From positions 1,674,001-1,738,000 of the forward strand of contig OY969789.1 of assembly GCA_963703085.1 (NCBI GenBank): a stretch of DNA of 64,000 nt. The letters are read 5' to 3'. Origin of the DNA: DATAEG01 sp963703085 (GTDB taxonomy: Bacteria > Actinomycetota > Actinomycetes > Mycobacteriales > Jatrophihabitantaceae). A program made the translations under genes and the position numbers. This document shows positions 54,048-62,495 of this stretch, piece after piece (within the stretch, counting starts at the first letter, position 1; every line of letters begins with the position of its first letter). Under the pieces are notes generated by a model that was given only the letters and a program-made list of their open reading frames with translations, made no database searches and was not told the origin of the DNA.

Positions 54048-55417
54048 CGCGGCGGCCGGCAATCGACGCCGGGTTGCGGCGTGCTCGTCGGAGTGTTCGG
54101 CGTCGTGCCGGCCGATGCGGTGCCGGCCGAGCTCGTACCGGTCGCCGGACCGGTTCGCGGCGTGGTCTTCGCAGTGGTCGCCCGGGTGGTCGGGGTGGTC
54201 GTCGGCGGTGCGGTAGTCGAACCGGATGACTGGCCGGCCGGCTGGCACACCGGCAGCTGCCGGCCGCGGAGCCGGCGGATGATGGCGTCGGCGTCGTCCC
54301 GGCTGCTGGCAGTGATGCCGGACTCGACCTGGTCGCGAGCGGCTTGGGTCAGGTCGGTGACGTGCAGCGAACTGCGCTCCACGACCCGGTAGATGTGCAT
54401 CGGCCCGACCGACGTGTTCACTCCGCGGAAGACGGCCACCAGGGAGCCCTTGCGACCGACGAAGTACTGGGTCTGGGTCCAGATGTAGGTGCCGACCACC
54501 GCCGCGGCGAGCAGCACCAGGATGAGCACCGGGATCGCCCAGGTGTGCAGCCGGGACGAGCGCTTCGTGCCGTGCCGCAGCGACGGTCGATGAGGGCGAT
54601 CCAGTCCGGCGGCCCGGCCGGCCGGACTGTCGTCGTCGGCGCTCTGGTCGTCGAGATCGACGACCGCGCCGGCCACCACCGGCACGTCGTCGCCACCGGT
54701 TGCCGCGTCGACCACGTCGGCGACGATGACCGTCACGTTGTCCGGGCCGCCACCGCGCAGCGCCAGCGCGACCAGCCGATCGGCGCAATCCTGGGCGTCG
54801 CCGGTGGCCAGCTCCTCGAGCAAGGTCTCCGCCCGCACCACGTCGGACAAGCCGTCGGAGCACAGCAGGTAACGGTCGCCCTCACGGGCTTCGCGTATCG
54901 ACACGTCCGGCTCGACGTCGGCGCCGTTCAACGCGCGCAGGATCACCGACTTGCGCGGATGATGGTTGGCTTCCTCGGCGGTGAGCCGACCCGCGTCCAC
55001 CAGGGATTGCACGTAGGTGTCGTCGTGCGTTATCTGGCTGAGCGCGCCACCGCGCAGCATGTACGCGCGCGAGTCGCCGACATGCACGAGCCCGACCTTC
55101 GCGCCGGCGAAGCGCAACGCGGTCAGGGTGGTGCCCATGCCCTCGAGTTCCGGGTGCGCGGCCACGGCGGAAGCGAGCGTCTCGTTGGCCGACTTCACCG
55201 CCTCGCGCAAGGTGGTGATCAGGTCGTCGAGCTGGCGGTCGTCGTCGAGATACTCCACCTCGCCGATCACCATCTTGCTGGCTACTTCACCGCCGGCGTG
55301 CCCGCCCATCCCGTCGGCCAAGGCGAGCAACCGCGGACCGGCGTACACCGAGTCCTCGTTGTTTCCTCGCACCAGCCCTTGGTCGGAGCGCACCGCATAG
55401 CGCAGCGCGAGACTCAT
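54044..55417 (-). CDS. pstP: PP2C-family Ser/Thr phosphatase
   Basis: Membrane-anchored PP2C/PPM phosphatase of 457 residues that dephosphorylates PknB and its targets. Metal-binding motifs are GNNEDSV, LALADGMGGHAGGE, HVGDSRAYMLRGG, LLCSDGLSDVV and GGPDNVTVIVADV. A membrane helix follows (WAIPVLILVLLAAAVVGTYI, about 310-330), then a short extracytoplasmic domain and a Thr/Pro-rich tail. ATG 55417. Overlaps rodA by 4 bp. Confidence 0.95.
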   Translation of the reverse strand: MSLALRYAVRSDQGLVRGNNEDSVYAGPRLLALADGMGGHAGGEVASKMVIGEVEYLDDDRQLDDLITTLREAVKSANETLASAVAAHPELEGMGTTLTALRFAGAKVGLVHVGDSRAYMLRGGALSQITHDDTYVQSLVDAGRLTAEEANHHPRKSVILRALNGADVEPDVSIREAREGDRYLLCSDGLSDVVRAETLLEELATGDAQDCADRLVALALRGGGPDNVTVIVADVVDAATGGDDVPVVAGAVVDLDDQSADDDSPAGRAAGLDRPHRPSLRHGTKRSSRLHTWAIPVLILVLLAAAVVGTYIWTQTQYFVGRKGSLVAVFRGVNTSVGPMHIYRVVERSSLHVTDLTQAARDQVESGITASSRDDADAIIRRLRGRQLPVCQPAGQSSGSTTAPPTTTPTTRATTAKTTPRTGPATGTSSAGTASAGTTPNTPTSTPQPGVDCRPPR

Positions 55418-55516
55418 GGCCCCGGCTCCGCGCTCATTGCCCCGGCTCCGCAGGCGTCGCCGGATGCGCGTGCCTGGACCTACGGTCGGCACGACCCGGC
55501 TGGGAGTCTGCTGCGG

Positions 55517-55987
55517 TCATCGCAGTTCCAGCACCGTCTGGCCGATGCGCACCGGCACGCCCGGCTCGAGCGGCACCGGCCCGGTCAACCGCATCTGGCC
55601 GAGGTAGGTGCCGTTCGTCGAACCGAGGTCGTCGACGTACCAGAGATTGTCCTGCTGACTGATCCGGGCATGCCGGGTGCTGACGTAGTCGTCGGAGAGC
55701 ACCAGAGTGGAATCGTCGGCGCGGCCGATCAGTACCGGCGCGCCGGACAGCGGGATGCGGGTACCGGCCAGGTTGCCTTCGGTGACCACCAGGTAGCGCG
55801 GGGCGACGCGGGGTTGGTTGGTGGCCGGCGCGGCCCGGCGACGCCGTGCCGGTGGCGGCAGCGCGACCCGGTTCTGCCCGGCCGAGCGAAGATCAGAACG
55901 CACGACGCGGACGGCACCGTAGACGAACAGCCAGAGCAGCACCAGGAATGCGAATCGCATCACCTGGATGGCCAGCGGGGAGTTCAC
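55517..55987 (-). CDS. fhaB: FHA-domain protein FhaB
   Basis: Protein of 156 residues with an N-terminal membrane helix (MRFAFLVLLWLFVYGAVRVV) and a C-terminal FHA phosphothreonine-binding domain with GRADDSTLVLSDDYVSTRHA and DDLGSTNGTYLG. It reads kinase phosphorylation and, in mycobacteria, helps recruit cell-wall enzymes. GTG 55987. It lies between fhaA (21 bp) and pstP (99 bp). Confidence 0.93.
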   Translation of the reverse strand: MNSPLAIQVMRFAFLVLLWLFVYGAVRVVRSDLRSAGQNRVALPPPARRRRAAPATNQPRVAPRYLVVTEGNLAGTRIPLSGAPVLIGRADDSTLVLSDDYVSTRHARISQQDNLWYVDDLGSTNGTYLGQMRLTGPVPLEPGVPVRIGQTVLELR

Positions 55988-56008
55988 GCTGCTAGTCCAC
56001 CGTGTTGA

Positions 56009-57037
56009 TCATCGGACTTCCTGTTGGAAGACCAACCGGCTGTGCCCGACCCGCAACACGTCACCGTGCTGCAATTGATGGCTACCGACGAAGTGGCCGT
56101 TCACGGACGTGCCGTTCGTGGACCCGAGGTCGTAGGCCACGGCGTGCTGGCCGTCGAACTGGACGTCGACGTGCCGCCGGGACACACCCTGGTCGAGCAG
56201 CTGCAGGTCGCAGTCATGGCCACGGCCGAGCAGGTTGCTGCCTTGACGCAGCGCAAGGTGTTGGTCGGTGCCGTCCACCACGAGCCAGGCGTGCAGTTGC
56301 TGGGGGCGCGGCGGAGGTGGCGGCTGGTAAGGCGGCGGCGCACTCTGCGTCGGCGCCCCGCCGAACTGGGTCGGCGGCGGCGGGTACGGCGGAGCGCCCA
56401 TGCCGACCGGCGGTGCCGGAGCCGCAGCGCCGAAGCCTTGGCCGTACGGGTCGCCACCCTGCTCATAAGGGTTCGCGCCTTGCGGGGGTCCGTAACCGGG
56501 GCCCTGCCCGTACGGGTCCGCTGACGGCGCCGGACCGGCCGGGTCCGGGTAACCCTGGTGCTGCGGGTAGGCGTTCGGGTTGAACGGATGCTGGTAGTCA
56601 CCGGGGGCAGAGCCTTCGACCGCGGGAAGGGACAACGAGTCGTACGGCCGCCGACGCGGTGGCGCCTCGGACTCCATCCGGGACGCGATACCGAAGACTC
56701 CGGTGTGCAGCGTCTCGTCGCGATGCAGGTAGACCTCGATGTCGCCGACCGTCGTCCAGCCGTTCTGATCCAGGCTTTCCTGGACGAGCTCGGCCAGCGA
56801 GTTCGTCAGCTGCACCTCCCACGGCGTCAACCGGTCGTAGTCGGTAGCGGCCAAGCTGACGCGATAGCGGTTCGGCGCGAAGACCTTGCCGTTGCCCATC
56901 ACCGCACGCTTGTCCGAGGCCTCGCGCTGCAGCGCGTTGCCGATCTCGACTGGCTCGACCTGGCCCTTGAATACCCGGGCGAAGGCTGATCCGACCACCG
57001 ACTCCAGTCGGCGCTCGAATCGTTGCGCCAGGCTCAC
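56009..57037 (-). CDS. fhaA: FhaA (DUF3662 and FHA domain protein)
   Basis: Protein of 342 residues. The N-terminal DUF3662 domain (FERRLESVVGSAFARVFKGQ to LHTGVFGIASRM) binds the PknB pathway and MviN in mycobacteria. A Pro/Tyr/Gly/Gln-rich linker follows (about 130-250), then an FHA domain with GRGHDCDLQLLDQGVSRRHV and DLGSTNGTSVNG. GTG 57037 is preferred: it is preceded at correct spacing by ggaaggag (57043-57050), which would lie inside the coding sequence if the TTG further up were used. First gene of the cluster, next to tRNA-Leu as in mycobacteria. Confidence 0.93.
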   Translation of the reverse strand: MSLAQRFERRLESVVGSAFARVFKGQVEPVEIGNALQREASDKRAVMGNGKVFAPNRYRVSLAATDYDRLTPWEVQLTNSLAELVQESLDQNGWTTVGDIEVYLHRDETLHTGVFGIASRMESEAPPRRRPYDSLSLPAVEGSAPGDYQHPFNPNAYPQHQGYPDPAGPAPSADPYGQGPGYGPPQGANPYEQGGDPYGQGFGAAAPAPPVGMGAPPYPPPPTQFGGAPTQSAPPPYQPPPPPRPQQLHAWLVVDGTDQHLALRQGSNLLGRGHDCDLQLLDQGVSRRHVDVQFDGQHAVAYDLGSTNGTSVNGHFVGSHQLQHGDVLRVGHSRLVFQQEVR

Positions 57038-57210
57038 CAATGCTCCTTCCAACGCGATCGACGCTCCGGTGCCTACCCGCGATCGGAGGCAGCAGTCATC
57101 GGCATGGTGGTTTCCACGCAGCCATGATGGTACTGGCGCAGCCTCGGGATCCCGTATTTGCCGTGTTCGCGGCGTGCTAGCCTGCGATGTCGCCGCGCAC
57201 GGTGCGGCCG

Positions 57211-57293
57211 GGGCAAGTGGCGGAATGGCAGACGCGCACGGTTCAGGTCCGTGTGTCCGAAAGGACGTGGGGGTTCAACTCCCCCCTTGCCCA
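57211..57293 (+). tRNA. tRNA-Leu(CAG)
   Basis: Acceptor GGGCAAG pairs with CTTGCCC. The anticodon loop in cacggttcaggtccgtg gives CAG, a long class II variable arm and the T arm GTGGG-GTTCAAC-TCCCCC follow. CCA is not encoded; a T-rich stretch (ctttttg, 57294-57300) follows as a likely terminator. Neighbour of fhaA, as in mycobacteria. Confidence 0.95.
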
Positions 57294-57300
57294 CTTTTTG

Positions 57301-57663
57301 TTACTTGTAGTACTGGACGAGACAGAACTCGTGCCCTTCCGGGTCCTGCATGATCGTGACGACCCCTTCGTCGTAGTCGTGCCGCACACCGGTCCACCGT
57401 CCGCCCAGCGCCTCGACCTGCGCACGTCCGGCGCCGATGTCATCGACCTGGACATCAAGGTGCAGGCGCACCTTCGTGCTCTTGGGCTCTGGAACAGCCT
57501 GGAAGGTGAGTCGGGGTTGGTCGTCGAGGCGCGAGCCGACCGTCGCCCATCCAGGGTCGTCGTGCTCGTCCGAAACAGCCCTGTCCAGCAGCACGCTCCA
57601 GAAGGCCGCCAGGCGTGCCGGGTCGACGCAATCGATGGTGAGCCCCATCCAACGGTTTGGCAT
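57301..57663 (-). CDS. glyoxalase/VOC-fold protein
   Basis: VOC (glyoxalase-like) protein of 120 residues: two beta-alpha-beta-beta-beta modules with LTIDCVDPARLAAFWSVLLD and LHLDVQVDDIGAGRAQVEAL, ending in MQDPEGHEFCLVQYYK. The His/Glu metal positions of true glyoxalases are only partly recognisable. ATG 57663 has a gaaaggg site; GTG 57672 is the alternative. Its TAA stop lies 7 bp after tRNA-Leu. Function unknown. Confidence 0.8.
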   Translation of the reverse strand: MPNRWMGLTIDCVDPARLAAFWSVLLDRAVSDEHDDPGWATVGSRLDDQPRLTFQAVPEPKSTKVRLHLDVQVDDIGAGRAQVEALGGRWTGVRHDYDEGVVTIMQDPEGHEFCLVQYYK

Positions 57664-57760
57664 AGCGGCCACCCTTTCATCACGCCGCGACTCGCCGGCG
57701 CGGATCCGCTACCGCTGAGCAACCGAGGTCCGGCCGCCGTTCCTGTGCCAGGGTGATCGG

Positions 57761-58735
57761 GTGCCCGCTGCCGCGAGAACCGTCACCGTGTTCACGCTGG
57801 GCGGCACGATTGCCGCGCTGAGCGGCGACGCCGCGGGTCGGCTGGGCGGTGCCGAGCTGCTCGCCGGCATCGCTCTGGCGCCGGACATCGATGTACGGGT
57901 GTGCGACTTCCGGACCCTGCCCAGCGGATCGCTGGCCTTCGACGACCTGGCCGAGCTGTCCGCGCAGATCGGCGAGGCGACTGCCTCCGGCTCGGGCGCG
58001 GTGGTTGTGCAGGGCACGGACACCATCGAGGAGACCGCCTTCTTGCTCGATCTGCTCTGCCGGGCGCAGCGCCCGATCGTGGTCACCGGTGCGATGCGGC
58101 GCCCGGACCAGCCGGGCCCGGACGGGCCGGCCAACCTCGCGGCGGCCATCGCGGTAGCCGCGAGCGGCGAATGCCGTGGGCTCGGCGTGGTGGTCGTACT
58201 CGCCGACGAGATCCACGCGGCGCGGTTCGTCCGCAAGGCGCACAGCACGTCCGTCACCACATTCACGTCGGCGCCGGTGGGCCCGCTCGGCCAGGTCGTC
58301 GAAGGCCGGCCGCGGATTCTGCTGCGTCCGGCGCATCCCATGCTTGCCCAGCCGCTCCGGTTGACGAAATCGGTGCGCGTCGGGCTCGTCGTGCTCTCGC
58401 TGGACGATCGCGGCGAGCTGCTCGACGCGGTCGACGAGCGCTTCGACGGGGTGGTGGTCGCCGGCTTCGGCGCCGGGCACGTCCCCACCTGGCTGGTCGA
58501 ACCACTCGCCGAGCTCGCGACCCGGCGGCCGGTGGTGCTGGCCTCCCGCACCGGCTCGGGACCGATGCTCAGCCAGACCTACCGCGGCCCAGGGTCAGAA
58601 AGTGACCTGCTGGGCCGCGGCTTGCTCTCCGCCGGATTCCTCGCCGCACCAAAAGCGCGCGTTCTCCTGCACGCCCTGCTCGCCGACGGCGCCGAGCACC
58701 GGCGCATCGTTGAGACGTTCGCCGCGATGGGGTGA
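57761..58735 (+). CDS. asparaginase-family amidohydrolase
   Basis: Asparaginase of 324 residues. The N-terminal nucleophile threonine is in FTLGGTIAAL; the second conserved block is VVVQGTDTIEETAFLLDLL with the Thr-Asp pair, followed by IVVTGAMRRPDQPGPDGPAN. It would convert L-asparagine to aspartate and ammonia, though some relatives act on glutamine or other amides. No signal peptide, so cytoplasmic. GTG 57761 starts the first strand. Convergent with the ABC permease. Confidence 0.87.
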   Translation: MPAAARTVTVFTLGGTIAALSGDAAGRLGGAELLAGIALAPDIDVRVCDFRTLPSGSLAFDDLAELSAQIGEATASGSGAVVVQGTDTIEETAFLLDLLCRAQRPIVVTGAMRRPDQPGPDGPANLAAAIAVAASGECRGLGVVVVLADEIHAARFVRKAHSTSVTTFTSAPVGPLGQVVEGRPRILLRPAHPMLAQPLRLTKSVRVGLVVLSLDDRGELLDAVDERFDGVVVAGFGAGHVPTWLVEPLAELATRRPVVLASRTGSGPMLSQTYRGPGSESDLLGRGLLSAGFLAAPKARVLLHALLADGAEHRRIVETFAAMG

Positions 58736-58748
58736 CGGATGAACCGGC

Positions 58749-59555
58749 TCAGCGGGCAGTGGCGCGGCGGTACTGCCAGTTGGCCAGCGGGACGAAGACC
58801 AGCAGCACACCCGCCGCCCAGATCAGCGTGTAAACACTGGAATGGTTCAGCGCCCATCCCTCCGGGTGCGGCGTTCCTGCCGGGATGTTGCCGAACAGCG
58901 ATCGGGCCGCCTGCGTGACCGTGGAAACCGGATTCCACTCGGCAAAGGAGCGCAGCGGGCCGGGCATCGTGTCGAGCGGGACGAATGTGTTCGCCACGAA
59001 CGTGAGCGGGAAGATGATCACGAACGCGGCGTTGTTCACGACCTCAGGACTGGGCACCAGCATGCCGACCCAGGCCATCACCCAGGAGATCGCGTAGGCG
59101 AACACCAGCAGGACGAGGAACCCGCCGATCGCGTCGAGCAGCGAAGTGCGGATCCGCCAGCCGACCAGCAGCCCGGTCAGCGACATGACGATCAGCACGA
59201 TCACGTTGTTCATCACGTCGGACAGGGTGCGGCCGGTGAGCACCGCAGACGGCGACATCGGCAACGACCGGAACCGGTCGATGATCCCCTTCTTGACGTC
59301 GTCGGCGAGGCCGGCGCCGGTGATCGTCGCGCCGAAGACGACTGTCTGCGCGAAGATGCCGGCGATCAGGAATTCGCGATAGCCCTTCGCGCCGCCGCTG
59401 CCGTTGATCGCGCCGCCGAAGACGTAGGCGAACAGCAACACGAACATGATCGGTGAGATGGTGGTGAACACCAGCAGGTCGGGGACCCGCTTGATCTTGA
59501 TGAGGTTTCGTTTGGCGACGATCAAGCCGTCGGATACCGCTGTTGCGACGCTCAC
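58749..59555 (-). CDS. ABC-2 type exporter permease
   Basis: Membrane permease of 268 residues with about six helices, ABC-2/DrrB-like. Recognisable features are FTTISPIMFVLLFAYVFGGA near helix 1, the KGIIDRFRSLPMSP cytoplasmic loop, and PLTFVANTFVPLDTMPGPLR. GTG 59555 start overlaps the ATPase stop (GTGA). Exports a drug-like or lipid-like substrate with its ATPase partner; identity unknown. Confidence 0.88.
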   Translation of the reverse strand: MSVATAVSDGLIVAKRNLIKIKRVPDLLVFTTISPIMFVLLFAYVFGGAINGSGGAKGYREFLIAGIFAQTVVFGATITGAGLADDVKKGIIDRFRSLPMSPSAVLTGRTLSDVMNNVIVLIVMSLTGLLVGWRIRTSLLDAIGGFLVLLVFAYAISWVMAWVGMLVPSPEVVNNAAFVIIFPLTFVANTFVPLDTMPGPLRSFAEWNPVSTVTQAARSLFGNIPAGTPHPEGWALNHSSVYTLIWAAGVLLVFVPLANWQYRRATAR

Positions 59556-60532
59556 GACGCCCTACCTTCTTCCGCGTTGTCGGCTGCGCCGGCTTCGGCG
59601 ACATGCCCGGTCAGGCTGAGGAACGCGTCGTCCAGCGTCGGCCGACGCAACCCCACGTCGTCCAGCGGTATCGACTCGGCGTCCAGCCTGCGTAACGCCT
59701 CGGTGAGCACCTTCGCGCCGCCGGAGACCGGCATCTTCAGCGAGCGACGCCCTTCCTCCACCACGACTTTGCCGATGCCGATCGGCTCGAGCACCTGCTG
59801 CGCGGCGACGAGCTGGTTGGCGTCGGTCAGGGTGATCTCGATCCGCTCACCGCCGACCTGTGCCTTGAGCTCGTCGGACGTGCCTGTCGCGATCACCTTG
59901 CCGTGGTCGATGACGACGATGTCGTCGGCGAGCAGGTCGGCCTCCTCGAGGTACTGCGTGGTCAGCAGCAACGAGGTGCCGCCGGCCACGAGGCTCTGGA
60001 TGACCTCCCACATGTCCGTGCGGCTACGCGGATCGAGGCCGGTCGTCGGCTCGTCGAGGAAGAGCACCGGCGGCTCGGCGACCAGCGCACCGGCGAGGTC
60101 GAGCCGGCGGCGCATTCCGCCGGAGTACGTCTTCACCGGGCGGTCGGCGGCGTCGTCCAGCCGGAACTGGGTGAGCAATTCGCGGGCCCGGCGCCTCGAT
60201 GCCGCCCGGCCCAGGTGGTAGAGCCGGCCGACCATGTCGAGGTTCTCGTACCCGGTCAGGTATTCGTCCACTGCCGCGTACTGGCCGGAGAGGCCGATCT
60301 TGCCCCGCACCCGGGCCGGGTGAGCCAACACGTCGATGCCGGCCACCTCCGCCGTGCCCGCGTCCGGCCGGATCAGCGTGGTGAGGATGCGCACCGCGGT
60401 CGTCTTGCCGGCACCGTTCGGACCGAGCAGACCGAGCACGGTGCCCTCGGGCACGGCCAAGTCGATCCCGTCCAAGGCCTTGACCTTGCCGTAGTGCTTG
60501 ACGAGCCCTTCGGCGATGACCGCATTGGTCAC
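59552..60532 (-). CDS. DrrA-type ABC exporter ATP-binding protein
   Basis: ATPase of 326 residues: Walker A GPNGAGKTTA at about 37-46, signature YSGGMRRRLDLAGAL, Walker B VLFLDEPTTGLDPRSR, switch region TTQYLEEADLLADDI, and a C-terminal DUF4162-like domain (VVVEEGRRSLKMPVSGGA). Daunorubicin-resistance-type exporter with the permease downstream. ATG 60532 is only 15 bp downstream of a perfect 14-bp inverted repeat, so transcription is probably repressible. Confidence 0.9.
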   Translation of the reverse strand: MTNAVIAEGLVKHYGKVKALDGIDLAVPEGTVLGLLGPNGAGKTTAVRILTTLIRPDAGTAEVAGIDVLAHPARVRGKIGLSGQYAAVDEYLTGYENLDMVGRLYHLGRAASRRRARELLTQFRLDDAADRPVKTYSGGMRRRLDLAGALVAEPPVLFLDEPTTGLDPRSRTDMWEVIQSLVAGGTSLLLTTQYLEEADLLADDIVVIDHGKVIATGTSDELKAQVGGERIEITLTDANQLVAAQQVLEPIGIGKVVVEEGRRSLKMPVSGGAKVLTEALRRLDAESIPLDDVGLRRPTLDDAFLSLTGHVAEAGAADNAEEGRAS

Positions 60533-60547
60533 GTCTCTGCTCCTTCT

Positions 60548-60585
60548 CGCGTTATATCGCGTTTTAGTAGACGCGATATAACGCG
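60548..60585. promoter_or_regulatory. perfect 14-bp inverted repeat, operator candidate for the ABC exporter
   Basis: CGCGTTATATCGCG (60548-60561) and its exact reverse complement CGCGATATAACGCG (60572-60585) flank a 10-bp A/T-rich spacer. Each arm is itself nearly palindromic around TATA, so the site could bind two regulator dimers. It overlaps the expected promoter of the exporter operon. TetR- or PadR-family repressors use sites of this kind, but no regulator gene is adjacent. The rest of the gap to 60734 shows no other feature. Confidence 0.75.
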
Positions 60586-60734
60586 ACCTCAGGCCTGGTT
60601 GTCAAGCCGGTCGGGAGCGAGACTGACACATCCTCCGGACAACGCGTGCTGAATTACCTCTCAGCGAACACGCGACGGAAACCCGTGGCGCTGCGAAGGT
60701 CGCCCCCGGCGAAGGTGCGCTGTGGAGCCCGGTG

Positions 60735-62130
60735 TCAGAAGGGGGGCGGGTCCGGGTCGTCGGCCACGGGTTGGCTCAAGGCAGCGCGCGGCCGGCGCGG
60801 TCCGTGCCGGTCGGCGGTCTCGGGTTCGACGGTGGTCGGTAGCGGCGGAGGTTGGGTGCGGTAGGTGTGGCCGGTGGGGCTGGTCCAGAGGGTGGATCCG
60901 TCGGGTTGTCGTTGCGGTTGCCAGTGGGCGAGGTGTTTGCAGCGGTGATGCCGCCGGCATAAGGGGTGCAGGTTGCCTTCGCAGGTGGGTCCGCCGTCTT
61001 TGGCGGCGGTGAGGTGGTCCAGGTCGCAGGCGACGGCGGGGCGGGTGCAGGAGGCGAAGGTGCAGGTGCGGTCGCGGGCGATGATGAACGCCGCCAACCG
61101 GGCCGGCGGCCGATACGTCCTCCCTCCGTAGTCCAGCAGCCGACCCGAGTCGTCGGTGAGCAACCGCCGCCACGTGCCGGTGTCGTCTTTCGCGATGCGT
61201 CGGGCCATCGCCGCGGGGATCGGGCCGTACCCGGCCAACTCACCCGGTTGTTCATCCAGGCCGAGCAGGGTGGAGGCGGCGACGGTGAGCTGCACCGCCG
61301 GCCGCGCCGCCATGCCGACGCGTCAGCGCCGGGTCGGCCAGGGCGGAGTCGGCCAGGGTGACCAACGCATCCGCCCGACGCTGATCCGCCGACCGGCTGT
61401 CCCCGCCGTTGCCGAAGATGGTCTCTGCGGCGATCGCGTCGATCGCGGTCAGCACCGTGGCCGCCCCGTCGGCCGGCAGGTAGGCCCAGAGCTGCGCCAT
61501 GCCGTGCAGGTCGGGGGTGAGCACCACCCGCCGCTGCTCCACCGCGTCGGCATGCCGCTCCTGCTCACCCGCCGGGTCCAACGCCAGCACCGCCCGCGCC
61601 ACCGACGCGCGGAACTGCGCCACGGTCTGCTCGGAGGCCTTGTCGAGGACCCGTTCTTCTACCGCGCGGGCGATCGCAGGATTGAGGGGCATGACGGCGG
61701 AGGCGAGTAGCTCGGCGTGCCGGGCGGTGATGTCCCCGGCCCGCAACGCCGCCAGCGTCTTCCGCAGCGTGGTGGTGAGGATCTCGGCGCGGTGCACGTG
61801 GGTGGCGGCGGTGGCCGGGGCGATGCGCAGTACCGCGGCGATCTCCTGGACCGACCACTTCTCATTGCTCGGATCATCCCGGGAGATGGCTGCGAGTAGT
61901 TCGATCTGCCGGGCCGCGTCGAACCCGGCTTGCCGGCGCAGCACCACCAGCAGATCGACTCGACCGATATCCGACAGACTCGAGAGTTTCGCGAACTGGG
62001 CGGCGTGCACCGAGTCCGGGCTCGGCGCCAGCTCGGCCAGTGCGGCGATTGAGTCGTCGGGGAGGGTCAGCACATCGATCGGCGACGGCACATACCCCTC
62101 GCCACTAGTGCTGTTGTCCCCGTTGTTCAT
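60735..62130 (-). CDS. DUF222/HNH-endonuclease-domain protein, frame interrupted near 61313
   Basis: Actinobacterial DUF222 protein (13E12-like family), about 464 residues if one base is skipped. The N-terminal frame from ATG 62130 gives the DUF222 helical domain (WSVQEIAAVLRIAPATAATH, LASAVMPLNPAIARAVEERV) and breaks after DPALTRR into Gly/Ala/His-rich sequence. The adjacent frame resumes with AARPAVQLTVAASTLLGLDE, RTYRPPARLAAFIIARDRTC and a C-terminal HNH motif CDLDHLTAAKDGGPTCEGNL...LCRRHH. These genes are often multicopy and prone to recombination; their role is unclear. A 365-bp gap with tandem repeats lies upstream. Confidence 0.8.
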
Positions 62131-62495
62131 GACCCAATTCTAGGTCGAGGCACCGACAATTTCGGGCTATCCACAGACCCAATCGTAAAGGGATTCCCCT
62201 TACTCGCATAGGGCGAAACGGCGAGCCGTCGGAGCGAGGCGAGGACGGCCGTAGACCAGAGCGAAACCGCACTCGACAGCGCAACCCACGAACCCCGCAT
62301 CCGTCGCTGCCGTAGTAAACCCAGCTCCCCGAGAACTGCACCCGACAACGCAACCCACAAGCCACGCACCCCGTCGCTGCTCGTAGTGAACCCAGCTCCC
62401 CGAGAACCGCCACCGACAGAACCGCGCTGGAACCGCACCCAACACCCCGGCGGTTAGGCTGACGCGCCACTTGCCTCCGGCTGGATCGGGATGAG
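62131..62495. other. intergenic region with two 70-bp tandem repeat units
   Basis: Divergent gap between the HNH gene and an MFS gene. Positions 62271-62340 and 62340-62409 are two tandem imperfect copies of a roughly 70-bp unit, sharing cgac-gcgcaaccca at one end and cccagctccccgagaac at the other; a third partial copy begins near 62411. A single DnaA-box-like ctatccacag lies at 62167. I see no convincing ORF. The repeat may be regulatory or a decayed mobile fragment. Confidence 0.7.

Noticed and set aside
49633..56008. Long plus-strand frames opposite pknB, pbpA, rodA and pstP
   Set aside because: All mirror well-known genes and show Arg/His-rich shadow composition.
62160..62180. Possible replication origin
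   Set aside because: Only one DnaA-box-like sequence is visible and no dnaA or dnaN is in the window, although the pknB cluster often lies near oriC.
62271..62412. CRISPR array
   Set aside because: Only two 70-bp adjoining copies with no spacers and no cas genes.
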